Positions 1 through 9,107 of a stretch of DNA of 64,000 nucleotides are shown piece by piece. A program made the position numbers and the translations under genes. The notes under the pieces were generated by a model, which did not search any database, was not told the origin of the DNA, and saw only the letters and a program-made list of their open reading frames with translations. The stretch lies in contig NZ_FOPG01000003.1 of assembly GCF_900113435.1 (NCBI RefSeq), positions 620,001-684,000 of the forward strand, written 5' to 3'. Origin of the DNA: Sulfitobacter dubius (GTDB lineage: Bacteria; Pseudomonadota; Alphaproteobacteria; Rhodobacterales; Rhodobacteraceae). Each line of letters begins with the position of its first letter. Positions within the stretch are counted from its first letter, which is position 1.

Positions 1-639
1 GGCCGCGTCGTCAAAGCCTTCCGGCTCCGCCGGGCGCGCGCGAAAGCTGGGGGCCTCAGCCTCTAGTGCCAGCGCGATGCCGGACGTTAGACCGCCGCCG
101 CCGCAGCAGACGATTACATCAGCGTTCTCGATCCCGGCCTCGGCTGCCTGCTGCGCAATCTCCAGCCCCGTGGTGCCTTGGCCCGCGATCACCTGCGGAT
201 TGTCGTAAGGTTTGATCAGCGTCAGGCCGCGTTCTTCGGCCAGTTTCGCGCCAATTTCTTCGCGGCTTTCATTCGCGCGGTCATAGAGTACGACCTCGGC
301 CCCATAGGCGCGGGTGTTGGCAATTTTCAGGCGCGGGCTGTCTTTGGGCATGATGATCACGGCGGGGGCACCGTGCATTTTGGAGGCCAGTGCCACGCCC
401 TGGGCGTGGTTGCCGCTGGAATAGGCGATGACACCCTTGGCACGCGCGTCAGGATCCAGCGATGACAGGGCCGACCACGCGCCGCGAAACTTGAAACTGC
501 CGGTATGTTGCAAGCACTCTGGCTTGACCCAAATGCGACGGCCCGCGATCTCGTCCAGAAAGGGCGAGTTCAACAGGGGCGTGCGCCGCACATGGCCCTC
601 TGCCCGGGCGGCGGAGGCGCGGATCATGTCGATATTCAT
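1..639 (-). CDS. Threonine dehydratase-type PLP enzyme (3' end outside window)
   Basis: This is the N-terminal 213 residues of a fold-type II PLP enzyme of the threonine/serine dehydratase (IlvA/TdcB) family, which deaminates threonine or serine to the 2-oxoacid. The motif GSFKFRGA carries the PLP lysine (Lys50), followed by SSGNHAQG and, near residue 180, the glycine-rich phosphate loop CGGGGL. The ATG overlaps the stop of the upstream hydrolase (ATGA), so the genes are translationally coupled. The C-terminus is cut by the window edge, so a regulatory ACT domain (IlvA type) cannot be judged. Related serine racemases or threo-hydroxyaspartate ammonia-lyases share these motifs. Confidence 0.85.
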   Translation of the reverse strand, partial: MNIDMIRASAARAEGHVRRTPLLNSPFLDEIAGRRIWVKPECLQHTGSFKFRGAWSALSSLDPDARAKGVIAYSSGNHAQGVALASKMHGAPAVIIMPKDSPRLKIANTRAYGAEVVLYDRANESREEIGAKLAEERGLTLIKPYDNPQVIAGQGTTGLEIAQQAAEAGIENADVIVCCGGGGLTSGIALALEAEAPSFRARPAEPEGFDDAA

Positions 640-1457
640 TGCAGTTGTCCTATCCATTCGTGCAGCGCGGCCAGCGCCTCGGGTTCGTCGAGAAATGGCA
701 CGTGGCCGCGATCCGGCACTTCGGCCACGATCATATCCGGCCGCCGCGCCTGCATTTGCATCAGCGTTTCGCGGCTCAGTAAGGTCGAATTCGCGCCTCG
801 GATCGCAGCCAGTGGCAGGCCTTGAAGCGCGTCGAAAAACGGCCAGAGGTCGGGCGTCGGCTGGCCTGCGGTGGCAACTGCGTCGCGCAGATGCGGGTCA
901 TAGGTGATTTTCAGCCCGTGTTCGGTCGCCGTGTAATGGCGCTGCACCTCTTCCAGCCAACGGCTTTCCGGCACGCCGCGAAATTCGGAAAAGGCCCGGG
1001 CCATGGCGGCGGCGGCCTCTTCATAGGTCTTGGCGGCGGGGTTGCGCCCCAGATAACCCATGATGAACTCGACGCCCTTGGCGTCAAGCTCGGGCCCGAC
1101 GTCATTCAGCGCCACGCCCAAAAGGTGGTCATGGGCGACCATCGCAAGCCCCATCGCGTTAAGCCCGCCGCGCGAGGTGCCGATGATGGCGACCTGCTCC
1201 AACTCCAGATGCGCCAGCAGTTCCAGCACGTCGCGGCATTCCACCGGCAGCGTGTAGTTCTGCCAATTCTTGTCGAAATCCGAACGCCCACGGCCCCGAT
1301 AATCCATGCGGATCAGGCGGTGATCGGCCAAATGTGGAGCCAGATAGTCGAAATCCGCCCCGGTGCGGGTGAGGCCAGCAAGGCAGAGGATCGGCAGGCC
1401 GGAGCCTTCGTCCGTGTAGTGCAGTGACAGACCGTCGGAGGTGGTGAACCGCGCCAT
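636..1457 (-). CDS. Alpha/beta-fold hydrolase
   Basis: This is a 273-residue cytoplasmic alpha/beta hydrolase. The nucleophile elbow GTSRGG places the catalytic serine at Ser95, the MDYRGRGRSD stretch after strand 4 is typical of the fold, and the C-terminal DRGHVPFLDEP gives the catalytic histidine at about 252. No signal peptide is seen. It overlaps both neighbours, sharing TGATG with the upstream haloacid dehalogenase and ATGA with the downstream dehydratase, so the three form one operon. The substrate cannot be told from sequence; small ester or lactone hydrolysis is the family norm. Confidence 0.85.
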   Translation of the reverse strand: MARFTTSDGLSLHYTDEGSGLPILCLAGLTRTGADFDYLAPHLADHRLIRMDYRGRGRSDFDKNWQNYTLPVECRDVLELLAHLELEQVAIIGTSRGGLNAMGLAMVAHDHLLGVALNDVGPELDAKGVEFIMGYLGRNPAAKTYEEAAAAMARAFSEFRGVPESRWLEEVQRHYTATEHGLKITYDPHLRDAVATAGQPTPDLWPFFDALQGLPLAAIRGANSTLLSRETLMQMQARRPDMIVAEVPDRGHVPFLDEPEALAALHEWIGQLQ

Positions 1458-2143
1458 CAGAGGCCCGCCAATGCAGGGATGCCGCTGAGCTCACGCAACT
1501 GATGCGCAGGTTTCCATGGCAGGCGGTCCACCGGATCGCCGCCCCGGTTTACCCATGCGGTCGTGAAGCCATAGCCCGTCGCCGCCGCCGCGTCCCAGCC
1601 GTTGGAGGAGACGAACAGCACCTCGTCTTTGGCGCAGCTGTAGTGCTGCCCGACCAGATCATAGACCGATGCATGGGGTTTGAAGACCCCGACACTTTCG
1701 ACCGAGAGCGACACATCCAAAAGATCACCGACTCCCGCAGATTGCACCGCCCCGTCCAGCATCGCGGGCGAGCCGTTGGATAAGATCGCGGTGTTCAGGC
1801 CGCCGTCTTTCAGCGCACGCAGCATGGCGGGAACTTCGGCAAAGGCCTGAAGCTCCCAATAAAGCGCCAACAGACGCTCGCGCAGGGCAGGGTCGTCTGC
1901 GACGCCCAATTTCTCCAGCGACCAGTCCAGCCCCTCTTGGGTGACCTGCCAGAAATCGTCATGCGCCCCGGTCACGGCGCGCAGCCATGAATACTGCAAC
2001 TGCTTGAGGCGCCAGTGTTCTGCCAGCTGCGGCCAAGTGTCGGCGATGGCGGCAAAGGCTGGCTCTTTGGCCGCCTCACGCGCCGCAGCAGCCACGTCGA
2101 ACAGGGTTCCATAGGCGTCGAAAACGCAGGTTGTGATGGGCAT
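1457..2143 (-). CDS. Haloacid dehalogenase, type II (HAD superfamily)
   Basis: This is a 228-residue HAD hydrolase that fits the type II (S)-2-haloacid dehalogenases. Those enzymes displace halide from 2-haloalkanoic acids through an aspartyl ester. Visible motifs are FDAYGTLFD with nucleophile Asp9, LSNGSP (Ser122, Asn123), Lys155 in VGVFKPH, and VSSNGWD, the signature that separates this family from phosphatases. The start is the ATG before PITTCVF, preceded by an AAGGGAGAG ribosome site; a longer upstream reading lacks HAD sequence. It heads the operon with the hydrolase and dehydratase. Chlorinated natural substrates are plausible in a marine bacterium, but phosphoglycolate-type activity is not excluded. 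Confidence 0.85.
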   Translation of the reverse strand: MPITTCVFDAYGTLFDVAAAAREAAKEPAFAAIADTWPQLAEHWRLKQLQYSWLRAVTGAHDDFWQVTQEGLDWSLEKLGVADDPALRERLLALYWELQAFAEVPAMLRALKDGGLNTAILSNGSPAMLDGAVQSAGVGDLLDVSLSVESVGVFKPHASVYDLVGQHYSCAKDEVLFVSSNGWDAAAATGYGFTTAWVNRGGDPVDRLPWKPAHQLRELSGIPALAGL

Positions 2144-2337
2144 CTGACAGGCTCTCCCTTTCCGTGTCGCGGCAGAGTGGCACGCGGGCGCAGCGGCGAA
2201 AAGGGGCGAATTCCCCAATCGGCCGGGACTGGGGGTTTACTCTCAGGCGCACAATCTTCATGCTGTCGCGGAATTTGGAGCACCCGCGCAGATACGTGGC
2301 CTCCTTCCCTTTTTCCCCTGACAAATTGGAGACGACA

Positions 2338-2766
2338 ATGGCTGAGGTCAAATCCGGCGACACAGTACAGATTCACTATACCGGCACGCTGCAGGACGGC
2401 ACCACATTTGACAGTTCCGAGGGCCGTGACCCGTTGGAATTCGTTGTGGGTTCGGGTCAGATCATCCCCGGCCTCGACAGCGCGCTGCCCGGCATGACCG
2501 AAGGCGACAAGAAGGTCGTTCAGGTGCCCAGCGACGACGCCTACGGTCCGGTGAACCCTGAGATGCGCCAATCGGTGCCGCGCGAAGGCATTCCGGCGGA
2601 CATCCCGCTTGATCCCGGCACGCAGTTGCAGATGCAGACGCCCGAAGGTCAGGCGCTGCCCGTGACCGTGGTGGAAGTGGACGAGACCACCGTGACCCTC
2701 GATGCCAACCACCCGCTGGCGGGCAAAGACCTGCAGTTTGATATCGAACTGGTCAAAATCGCCTGA
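2338..2766 (+). CDS. FKBP-type peptidyl-prolyl cis-trans isomerase (SlyD-like)
   Basis: This 142-residue isomerase catalyses cis-trans isomerisation of prolyl bonds and probably acts as a chaperone. The FKBP core is seen in VQIHYTGTL and FVVGSGQIIPGLDSAL. It is interrupted by an insert-in-flap segment (about residues 70-120), and the SlyD signature NHPLAGKDLQFDIELV follows. The metal-binding histidine/cysteine tail of E. coli SlyD is absent. The start is the ATG after TTGGAGACGACA; upstream in-frame codons lack family sequence. It is divergent from the dehalogenase operon, with 194 bases between them. Confidence 0.92.
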   Translation: MAEVKSGDTVQIHYTGTLQDGTTFDSSEGRDPLEFVVGSGQIIPGLDSALPGMTEGDKKVVQVPSDDAYGPVNPEMRQSVPREGIPADIPLDPGTQLQMQTPEGQALPVTVVEVDETTVTLDANHPLAGKDLQFDIELVKIA

Positions 2767-2874
2767 GCGATCTGATATTGCCTGCCGGGGGGATGCCTCC
2801 CCGGCGGGCCTAGAAGACGCCATGCGCGTCTTTTTCCCCTCGCACCGCGCCGCGCAGGCGCTTATGCAGGGGCC

Positions 2875-3990
2875 ATGGATACCCCAGATACATTCGAGAT
2901 CTTCCTTGTCTGCCCGCCCGGGCTTGAGGATTTGCTCTGCGCCGAGGCGCAGGAAAAAGGTTTTGCCGAGGCGCAGGCGCAGCCCGGCGGCGTGACCGTT
3001 CAGGGCGGCTGGCCCGAGGTCTGGCGTGCGAACCTTGATCTGCGCGGCGCGGGTCGCGTGCTGGCGCGGATTGGCGGGTTTATGGCCTTCCATCTGGCGC
3101 AGTTGGACAAACGCTGCCGCAAGTTTCCCTTTGGTGACGTGCTGCGCGCCGATGTGCCGGTGAAGGTGCAGGTGACGTGCAAGGCGTCGAAGATTTACCA
3201 TGCCGGGGCGGCGCAGCAGCGGGTCGAGACGGCGCTGCGTGAAAGCCATGGGATCACGGTGGATGCCGAGGCAGCATTGGTGCTCAAGGTGCGCATCCAT
3301 GACAACGCGGTGCAATTCAGCCTCGATACCTCTGGCGAGGCGCTGCACAAGCGCGGGCATAAAGAGGCTGTGGGCAAGGCACCGATGCGCGAGAATATGG
3401 CGGCGCTGATGCTGCGGTCTTGCGGCTACAAGCCCGGCGAGCCGGTGGTTGATCCGATGTGTGGTTCGGGGACGTTTTTGATTGAAGCGGCGGAGATTGC
3501 GTCGGGGTTGAAGCCGGGGCGCAGCCGGAGCTTTGCTTTCGAGGATTTGGCGAGTTTTGATGCTGGAGCTTGGGAAGAGATGCGCAGCGGCGGGGCGGTG
3601 GCCGCGCCTGCAGCGCGGTTCTACGGCTCGGACCGGGACGCGGGCGCGATCCGGATGAGCACGGCCAATGCCGAGCGTGCGGGTGTTGGTGCGTGGTGTC
3701 ATTTTGCCTGTCATGGGGCAGGGGAGGTGCAGCCGCCCGAAGGCCAGCCCGGTCTGGTGATCGTGAACCCGCCTTATGGCGGGCGCATCGGGAATAAGAA
3801 GCTGCTCTATCCACTCTATGGGACGCTGGGCGAGACGCTGAAGGCGCGGTTCCGCGGCTGGCGTGTGGCGCTGGTGACGTCAGAGCCGCCTTTGGCGCGG
3901 GCGACCGGGTTGCCGTGGAAGCCGCAGGGGCCGGCGATTGCGCATGGTGGGATGAAAATCTGGCTCTGGCAGACGGATGTGCTGCGGTAA
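2875..3990 (+). CDS. THUMP-domain class I RNA methyltransferase (RlmK/RlmL-like)
   Basis: This 371-residue protein matches the COG0116 family of SAM-dependent N2-guanine RNA methyltransferases, such as RlmL-like rRNA enzymes. An N-terminal ferredoxin/THUMP region (about 1-160) should bind RNA. The catalytic Rossmann domain has DPMCGSGTFLIEAA as the SAM loop near residue 192 and the N6/N2-methylase motif NPPYGG near 297. The start ATG follows AGGGG by only a few bases. It is co-directional with the FKBP gene about 110 bases upstream, perhaps on the same transcript. The exact modified base is not determinable here. Confidence 0.9.
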   Translation: MDTPDTFEIFLVCPPGLEDLLCAEAQEKGFAEAQAQPGGVTVQGGWPEVWRANLDLRGAGRVLARIGGFMAFHLAQLDKRCRKFPFGDVLRADVPVKVQVTCKASKIYHAGAAQQRVETALRESHGITVDAEAALVLKVRIHDNAVQFSLDTSGEALHKRGHKEAVGKAPMRENMAALMLRSCGYKPGEPVVDPMCGSGTFLIEAAEIASGLKPGRSRSFAFEDLASFDAGAWEEMRSGGAVAAPAARFYGSDRDAGAIRMSTANAERAGVGAWCHFACHGAGEVQPPEGQPGLVIVNPPYGGRIGNKKLLYPLYGTLGETLKARFRGWRVALVTSEPPLARATGLPWKPQGPAIAHGGMKIWLWQTDVLR

Positions 3991-4028
3991 AGGATACCAC
4001 CCCAGCCCGGAATCAAGCCGCAGGCACC

Positions 4029-4165
4029 GGGCCATCGCCTGCCCGTCCCGGCGGGCTGGCGATTTGGTGAGGCTGGGCGGGAGCCTTCGAAGTCGTCCAA
4101 AGGCTGCACCATAAAGTGGCACAAAGCCACGTTGCCATCGCCACCCCACGGGCAGGCGATGGCCC
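4029..4165. repeat. Inverted-repeat-bounded intergenic element
   Basis: The gap between two convergent genes holds a 137-base segment bounded by perfect 18-base inverted arms: GGGCCATCGCCTGCCCGT at the left, its exact complement at 4148-4165. The inside is GC-rich, with a smaller hairpin (AGTGGC...GCCACGTT) and no reading frame. It could fold into a long stem and terminate both flanking genes. The size and arms also fit a MITE- or REP-like dispersed element; a copy search would decide. Confidence 0.6.
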
Positions 4166-4177
4166 TTAGTTCTAGAC

Positions 4178-4969
4178 TTACAGGTGATCCGCCTGCGGCA
4201 TTCCCAACACGTGGAAACCACCATCGACGCGGATAATCTCACCCGTCGTGCAAGCCCCCGCATCAGACGCCAGATAAACCGCCGTGCCACCAACCGCCTC
4301 CAGTGTCGCATTCGACCGCAGTGGCGCGTTCTGATCCGTGTGCTTATACGTCTTGCGCGCGCCACCAATCGCAGCCCCCGCCAGCGTCTTCATCGGCCCC
4401 GGCGAAATCGCGTTCACGCGGATGCCTTCCGGCCCCAAATCATTCGCCAGATAACGTGTCGCACTCTCTAGCGCCGCCTTGGCCACACCCATCACATTGT
4501 AGTTCGGCGTCACGCGGTTTGACCCCATGTAGGTCAGCGTCATCAATGTGCCGCCGTTCTCAACCATCAGCGGATGCGCGCGGCGCGCCACGTCGATGAA
4601 GGAATAGGCCGAGATGTCCATCGAGTTCTTGAAGTTCGCCCGGCTGGTGTTCAGGAACCGCCCCGTCAACTCGGATTTGTCCGAGAAAGCAATGGCATGC
4701 ACGACGAAGTCAATCGTCGGCCAGCGCGCGCCCAATTCCTCGAAGGCGCGGTCGAGCGAGGCGTCATCGGTCACATCGACATCGACCATGAAGTCCGACC
4801 CGACGCTCTGGGCCAGCGGCTCAAGACGCTTGCCAAAGGCCTCGCCCTGATAGGTGAAGGCCAGTTCGGCCCCGGCCTCTGCCATCGCCTTGGCGATGCC
4901 CCAAGCGATGGAGCGTTCATTGGCCACGCCCATGATAAGACCGCGTTTTCCTGCAAGCATTCCTGACAT
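4178..4969 (-). CDS. fabI: Enoyl-ACP reductase, NADH-dependent (FabI)
   Basis: FabI reduces trans-2-enoyl-ACP in the last step of each fatty acid elongation cycle. The 263-residue protein is an atypical SDR with the FabI NAD loop GVANERSIAWGIA in place of TGxxxGIG, and active-site residues Tyr147, Tyr157 and Lys164 in YMGSNRVTPNYNVMGVAKAALE-type spacing. The ATG lies nine bases after the fabB stop, with GAGGG just before it, so it is translated from the fabB transcript. It is the expected target of triclosan-type inhibitors. Confidence 0.96.
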   Translation of the reverse strand: MSGMLAGKRGLIMGVANERSIAWGIAKAMAEAGAELAFTYQGEAFGKRLEPLAQSVGSDFMVDVDVTDDASLDRAFEELGARWPTIDFVVHAIAFSDKSELTGRFLNTSRANFKNSMDISAYSFIDVARRAHPLMVENGGTLMTLTYMGSNRVTPNYNVMGVAKAALESATRYLANDLGPEGIRVNAISPGPMKTLAGAAIGGARKTYKHTDQNAPLRSNATLEAVGGTAVYLASDAGACTTGEIIRVDGGFHVLGMPQADHL

Positions 4970-4978
4970 ACCGCGCCC

Positions 4979-6208
4979 TCAGCCTTTGTATTTCGACAGG
5001 ATCATCGACCCATTGGTGCCACCAAACCCGAAGGAGTTGGTCATCACGGAATCGAGGCCCGCGTTATCGACGCGCTCAAGCGCGATTTCCGACGGATCAA
5101 GCGCGGGGTCGAGGTTTTGCACGTTGATCGAACGGGCGATGAAATCGTTGTCGAGCATCAGCAGGCTGAAGATCGCCTCCAACGCTCCGGCGGCGCCTTG
5201 GGCGTGGCCGGTCATCGACTTGGTGGAGCTTACCGGTGGCGTGCTGCCCTTGCCGAAGACGCGGCGGACCGCTTCGATCTCGCCTACGTCGCCGACGGGG
5301 GTCGAGGTGCCGTGCGCGTTGATATAGCCGACCTTGCGGCCTTCGGGCAGGGTGTCGAGCGCCAGACGCATTGCACGCTCGCCGCCTTCGCCGGAGGGTG
5401 CCACCATGTCATGCCCATCGCTGGTGGCGGCATAGCCGGTCACCTCGGCATAGATTTTCGCGCCGCGCGCCAGCGCGTGGTCGAGGTCTTCGAGCACGAG
5501 CATACCGCCGCCGCCGGAGATCACGAAACCGTCGCGGTCGGCGTCGAAGGCGCGGCTCGCCGTTTCGGGTGCGTCGTTGTACTTGGACGACATCGCGCCC
5601 ATCGCGTCGAAGAGGCAGCTGAGCGTCCAGTCCAACTCTTCGCCGCCGCCCGCAAACATCACGTCTTGCTTGCCCAGCATGATCTGCTCGGCCGCGTTGC
5701 CGATGCAATGCAGCGAGGTGGAGCAGGCGGAGGTGATGGAATAGTTAATGCCCTTTATCTTGAACGCGGTCGAAAGGTTCGCGCTGACGGTCGAAGACAT
5801 GCATTTCGGCACGGCAAAGGGCCCGATGCGCTTGGTCGTCCCGGTGTCTTTGACGATGTTATGCGCGGTGAACATGGCGCTGGTCGACGGCCCGCCAGAG
5901 CCTGCCACCAGACCTGTGCGCGGGTTGCTGATCTGGCTCTCATCCAGACCCGCATCCGCAATCGCTTGGGACATGGCGACATAGGCATAACCCGCGCCCG
6001 GACCCATGAAACGCAGGGTGCGCTTGTCGATGTGGTCGGACAGATTGATCTTGAGCGTCCCGGCCACGCGGCTGCGGAACCCGTGTTCGGCCATCTCCGG
6101 GCTTGCTTCGATCCCGGAGGTGCCGTCTTTCAGCGCGGCTAGCACTTCTTCGGCGTTATTTCCGATGGATGAGACAATTCCCAACCCTGTGACGACGACG
6201 CGGCGCAT
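4979..6208 (-). CDS. fabB: Beta-ketoacyl-ACP synthase I (FabB)
   Basis: FabB condenses malonyl-ACP with acyl-ACP and elongates the cis-3-enoyl intermediate made by FabA, so it is needed for unsaturated fatty acids. The 409-residue thiolase-fold enzyme shows Cys162 in TSACSTSLH, His299 in [11 protein letters not shown] and His335 in [12 protein letters not shown], the Cys-His-His triad of KAS I/II. I chose the ATG eight bases after AAAGGAG; a GTG nine bases upstream overlaps that ribosome site and is unlikely. The paired fabA is 2.3 kb away on the same strand, beyond two genes of opposite direction. Confidence 0.96.
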   Translation of the reverse strand: MRRVVVTGLGIVSSIGNNAEEVLAALKDGTSGIEASPEMAEHGFRSRVAGTLKINLSDHIDKRTLRFMGPGAGYAYVAMSQAIADAGLDESQISNPRTGLVAGSGGPSTSAMFTAHNIVKDTGTTKRIGPFAVPKCMSSTVSANLSTAFKIKGINYSITSACSTSLHCIGNAAEQIMLGKQDVMFAGGGEELDWTLSCLFDAMGAMSSKYNDAPETASRAFDADRDGFVISGGGGMLVLEDLDHALARGAKIYAEVTGYAATSDGHDMVAPSGEGGERAMRLALDTLPEGRKVGYINAHGTSTPVGDVGEIEAVRRVFGKGSTPPVSSTKSMTGHAQGAAGALEAIFSLLMLDNDFIARSINVQNLDPALDPSEIALERVDNAGLDSVMTNSFGFGGTNGSMILSKYKG

Positions 6209-6372
6209 GGGCAGCACTCCTTTGTTTTATCAGCCCCGGTGTATGACAGCACGGCGGCACGGCGCAAGCGGTTTGCCGAAAGACAGCGGGCGGAAGTTGC
6301 CGGTCAAGGTTCTGTGATGGAACGCCCGGCGGGCAGGCGGTGTTAGCCCAGCGAGACATAAAGGAGAACAGA

Positions 6373-7752
6373 ATGCCCGAGATCAAGACGGTAAACCCCG
6401 CCACCGAAGAGGTACTGAACACCTACACCGGGATGTCCGAAGCCGAGGCGACCGAAGCGGTCGAGGCCACGCATGAAGCTTTCAGAGAATGGCGCAAACT
6501 CTCCCATGCTGAGCGCGCCCCATACCTGAAAAAGATCGCGGAAAAGCTGCGCGAGAATAAAGAGAACTTGTCAGAGTTAATGACCCGTGAGGTCGGCAAG
6601 CTGTACAAGGACGGTCTGACAGAGGTCGAGCTTTGCGCGCAGATCTTTGAATACACCGCCGAAAACGGCCCAGAAATGCTGGAAGACGAAGAGCGCAAAC
6701 ACGCAGGCGGCAAGAAGCGTGGCGTGGTGACCTATCAGCCCATCGGCGTGATTTATCAAATTCAGCCTTGGAACTTCCCATTGTACCAGCCCGTGCGCGT
6801 GTTGGCCGCTAATTTAATGACGGGCAATGGCTGCGTGCTGAAACACGCGGAAATCTGCACTGGCAGCGGTCTGCGTCTGAAAGAAATCTGCGAAGAAGCC
6901 GGGCTGCCTAAGGATTTGTTCAATGTGATCATCATTGACCACGACACATCCGACAAGCTGATTGCCCACAAACTTGTGCGCGGTGTGACCATGACCGGTT
7001 CTGATAAGGCGGGTAGCCATATCGGTGCGGAGGCGGCGAAAAACCTCAAAAAATCCGTGCTCGAATTGGGTTCGAACGACGCCTATCTGGTGCTGGAAGA
7101 TGCGGACATCGAAACGGCTGTCAAATTCTCGACCATGGGGCGGCTTTATAACAACGGTCAAACCTGTGTTTCGGCCAAGCGCTTTATCGTGACCGAGAAG
7201 AATTACGACGCCTTTGTTAGCGCCTATGTCGACGCGATGAAGGAAATCCCGATGGGCGATCCGATGGACGAAGATACCAAGCTTGGACCGCTTTCCAGTC
7301 AAGGCCAGTTTGAAACGGTGCGCGATCAGGTAAAAGAGAGCGTCGAGAAGGGGGCCAAGATCCTATGCGGCGGGGAAGTGCCGGACCGAACAGGCACCTA
7401 CTATCCTGCGACCGTTTTGTCGGAAGTGACGCCCGGGATGCCAGCCTATGACGATGAAATCTTTGGCCCTGTGGCGGCGGTGATCCGCGCCAAGGATGAC
7501 GAAGACGCCATGCGCCTCGCCAATGACAGCCGATATGGCTTGGGCGGTGGCATCTTCTGCACCGACGAAGAGCACGCGCTCAAGCTGGCGCGAGATGAGT
7601 TCGATACCGGTATGGTGCGGATCAACAACTTTGGTGCAGCCGATCCGAATATGCCGTTCGGCGGGGTGAAAAACTCTGGTTACGGGCGTGAGCACGGCGG
7701 CTTTGGCATGAAGGAATTCGTCAACGCCAAATCGATCTTCCTGTCGTCCTGA
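6373..7752 (+). CDS. NAD(P)-dependent aldehyde dehydrogenase (succinate-semialdehyde type)
   Basis: This 459-residue enzyme oxidises an aldehyde to the acid. It has the ALDH landmarks Asn134 in QPWNFPLY, general base Glu231 in LELGSNDAYL and nucleophile Cys265 in NNGQTCVSAKR. Its length and sequence resemble the short Sad/YneI branch, which acts on succinate semialdehyde. The start ATG follows AAGGAG by six bases. The gene uses more A/T-ending codons than its neighbours (TTAATG, AAATTC) and, with the next gene, separates fabB from fabA, which suggests a later insertion. The substrate is inferred from family only. Confidence 0.9.
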   Translation: MPEIKTVNPATEEVLNTYTGMSEAEATEAVEATHEAFREWRKLSHAERAPYLKKIAEKLRENKENLSELMTREVGKLYKDGLTEVELCAQIFEYTAENGPEMLEDEERKHAGGKKRGVVTYQPIGVIYQIQPWNFPLYQPVRVLAANLMTGNGCVLKHAEICTGSGLRLKEICEEAGLPKDLFNVIIIDHDTSDKLIAHKLVRGVTMTGSDKAGSHIGAEAAKNLKKSVLELGSNDAYLVLEDADIETAVKFSTMGRLYNNGQTCVSAKRFIVTEKNYDAFVSAYVDAMKEIPMGDPMDEDTKLGPLSSQGQFETVRDQVKESVEKGAKILCGGEVPDRTGTYYPATVLSEVTPGMPAYDDEIFGPVAAVIRAKDDEDAMRLANDSRYGLGGGIFCTDEEHALKLARDEFDTGMVRINNFGAADPNMPFGGVKNSGYGREHGGFGMKEFVNAKSIFLSS

Positions 7753-7820
7753 ACGGCAATTGGCGGGCGGTATCATATGCCGTTCGCCCTGATATCTGCA
7801 AAATTTTTAAGGGGTTCTAT

Positions 7821-8423
7821 ATGACTATGAAGATACTTGTTGCCGGTGCGACCGGCAAAACGGGGCGTCTGCTTGTGAGCGAATTGAAAGAGCGAGGGGC
7901 CGAGCCCATTGCATTGGTGCGTGATGGCTCCGACACCTCCGTTCTGCCAGAAGGCACTGAACAGCGGCAGGGGGATTTGACCAACCTGCAAACGGGCGTA
8001 TGCGACGGTGTCGATGCAGTGATCTTTGCCGCAGGGTCGGGCGGCAGCACAGGGCCCGAAATGACCGAGAAAGTTGACAGAGAGGGCGCCCAGCGTCTGG
8101 TGAATTTCGCCCGCGAGGCCAAGGTTGACCGCTTTGTCATGCTAAGCTCGGTCGGGGCAGACAATCCGCCCGAGGACCACGAGATGACCCATTACCTAAA
8201 GGCAAAACAAGCCGCTGACGAGCATTTGCAGGCCTCTGGGTTGACCTATTCGATCCTGCGGCCCGTGGCACTGACGGATGATCCTAAGACTGACGCCGTG
8301 AAACTGGGCAATGACGTGGATCAAGGCGCGCAGGCACGCCGTGCGGATGTGGCGGCTGTCTTGGCCGAAGCAGCGGTCACGGGCCGTCATGACGGCAAGG
8401 TGCAAGAGATGCAAACCATCTAA
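7821..8423 (+). CDS. Atypical SDR / NmrA-like NAD(P)-binding protein
   Basis: This is a 200-residue Rossmann protein with the nucleotide loop GATGKTGRLL at residues 9-18, the SDR_a5 pattern of NAD(P)H-binding YwnB/NmrA-like proteins. LSSVGADNP and the Tyr-x3-Lys-like HYLKAKQAAD occupy the usual active-site region. It may be a reductase or a redox sensor. The ATG follows AAGGGG by about eight bases; a second ATG two codons on is possible. It lies 68 bases after the aldehyde dehydrogenase on the same strand, probably in one transcript ending at the following hairpin. Confidence 0.8.
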   Translation: MTMKILVAGATGKTGRLLVSELKERGAEPIALVRDGSDTSVLPEGTEQRQGDLTNLQTGVCDGVDAVIFAAGSGGSTGPEMTEKVDREGAQRLVNFAREAKVDRFVMLSSVGADNPPEDHEMTHYLKAKQAADEHLQASGLTYSILRPVALTDDPKTDAVKLGNDVDQGAQARRADVAAVLAEAAVTGRHDGKVQEMQTI

Positions 8424-8447
8424 ATCGAATGACACTACTCACGCAAA

Positions 8448-8475
8448 AAAAAGGGGGCCGGATGGCCCCCTTTTT
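8448..8475. terminator. Bidirectional Rho-independent terminator
   Basis: A perfect 12-base stem, AAAAAGGGGGCC paired with GGCCCCCTTTTT around a GGAT loop, lies between the convergent SDR gene and fabA. A-tract and T-tract flanks let it work on both strands. It ends the fabA message here, so in this arrangement fabA and fabB cannot share this transcript. Confidence 0.9.
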
Positions 8476-8494
8476 AAGGCGTTGGACGCGATGT

Positions 8495-9004
8495 TCAGCT
8501 TTCGCTCAGCGCCACTTTCATGTCTTTCACCTGATAGATCACCTCGCCATCGGCTTCGACGATGCCATCGGCCACACCCATGGTCAGGCGGCGGGTTTGG
8601 ATCGCCTTGGTGAAATCAATCTTGTAGGTCAGCATCTTGCGGTCCGGGCGTACCATGCCGGTGAGTTTCACCTCGCCCACGCCAAGCGCGTAGCCGCGCC
8701 CCTGCCAGCCGCGCCAGCCGAGGTTAAAGCCGGTCAGTTGCCACAGACCGTCAAGGCCCAGACAGCCGGGCATGATCGGGTTGCCGGGGAAGTGGCACTC
8801 GAAGAACCACAGGTCCGGAGTGATGTCGAATTCGGCGGTAATATGGCCCTTGCCATGGGCACCACCGTCGGCCGAGACATCGGTGATCCGGTCCATCATG
8901 AGCATCGGCGGGGCGGGAAGCTGCGCGTTACCGGGGCCGAAAAGCTCGCCGCGGGCGCATTTCAGCAGATCTTCCTTGTCGAAACTCGTGGGGTAGTCGG
9001 CCAT
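8495..9004 (-). CDS. fabA: 3-hydroxydecanoyl-ACP dehydratase/isomerase (FabA)
   Basis: FabA dehydrates 3-hydroxydecanoyl-ACP and isomerises the product to cis-3-decenoyl-ACP, the entry to anaerobic unsaturated fatty acid synthesis. The 169-residue hot-dog enzyme has the active-site histidine His71 in [10 protein letters not shown] and Asp85 in CLGLDG, matching the E. coli pair His70/Asp84. The start is the ATG before [11 protein letters not shown]; upstream in-frame sequence is not conserved-looking. It is divergent from irr with 163 bases between them. Iron control of fatty acid synthesis by Irr is conceivable from this layout but not shown. Confidence 0.96.
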   Translation of the reverse strand: MADYPTSFDKEDLLKCARGELFGPGNAQLPAPPMLMMDRITDVSADGGAHGKGHITAEFDITPDLWFFECHFPGNPIMPGCLGLDGLWQLTGFNLGWRGWQGRGYALGVGEVKLTGMVRPDRKMLTYKIDFTKAIQTRRLTMGVADGIVEADGEVIYQVKDMKVALSES

Positions 9005-9107
9005 CCTGCGGCTCTCCTGCTGCTCTGTTATAACACCGGCCCCGTTTAGCACCGCGTCACCGCGTGCTGCAAGGGCCGCGCAAGGGCGGCTGCGACGATT
9101 GGCGCGA

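Noticed and set aside
1972-3714. 580-codon minus-strand frame across the FKBP and methyltransferase genes
   Set aside because: It crosses two well-supported plus-strand genes and their promoter region and looks like nonsense antisense sequence.
5117-6142. 341-codon plus-strand frame opposite fabB
   Set aside because: The minus strand encodes complete FabB with its catalytic triad; the plus frame has no recognisable motif.
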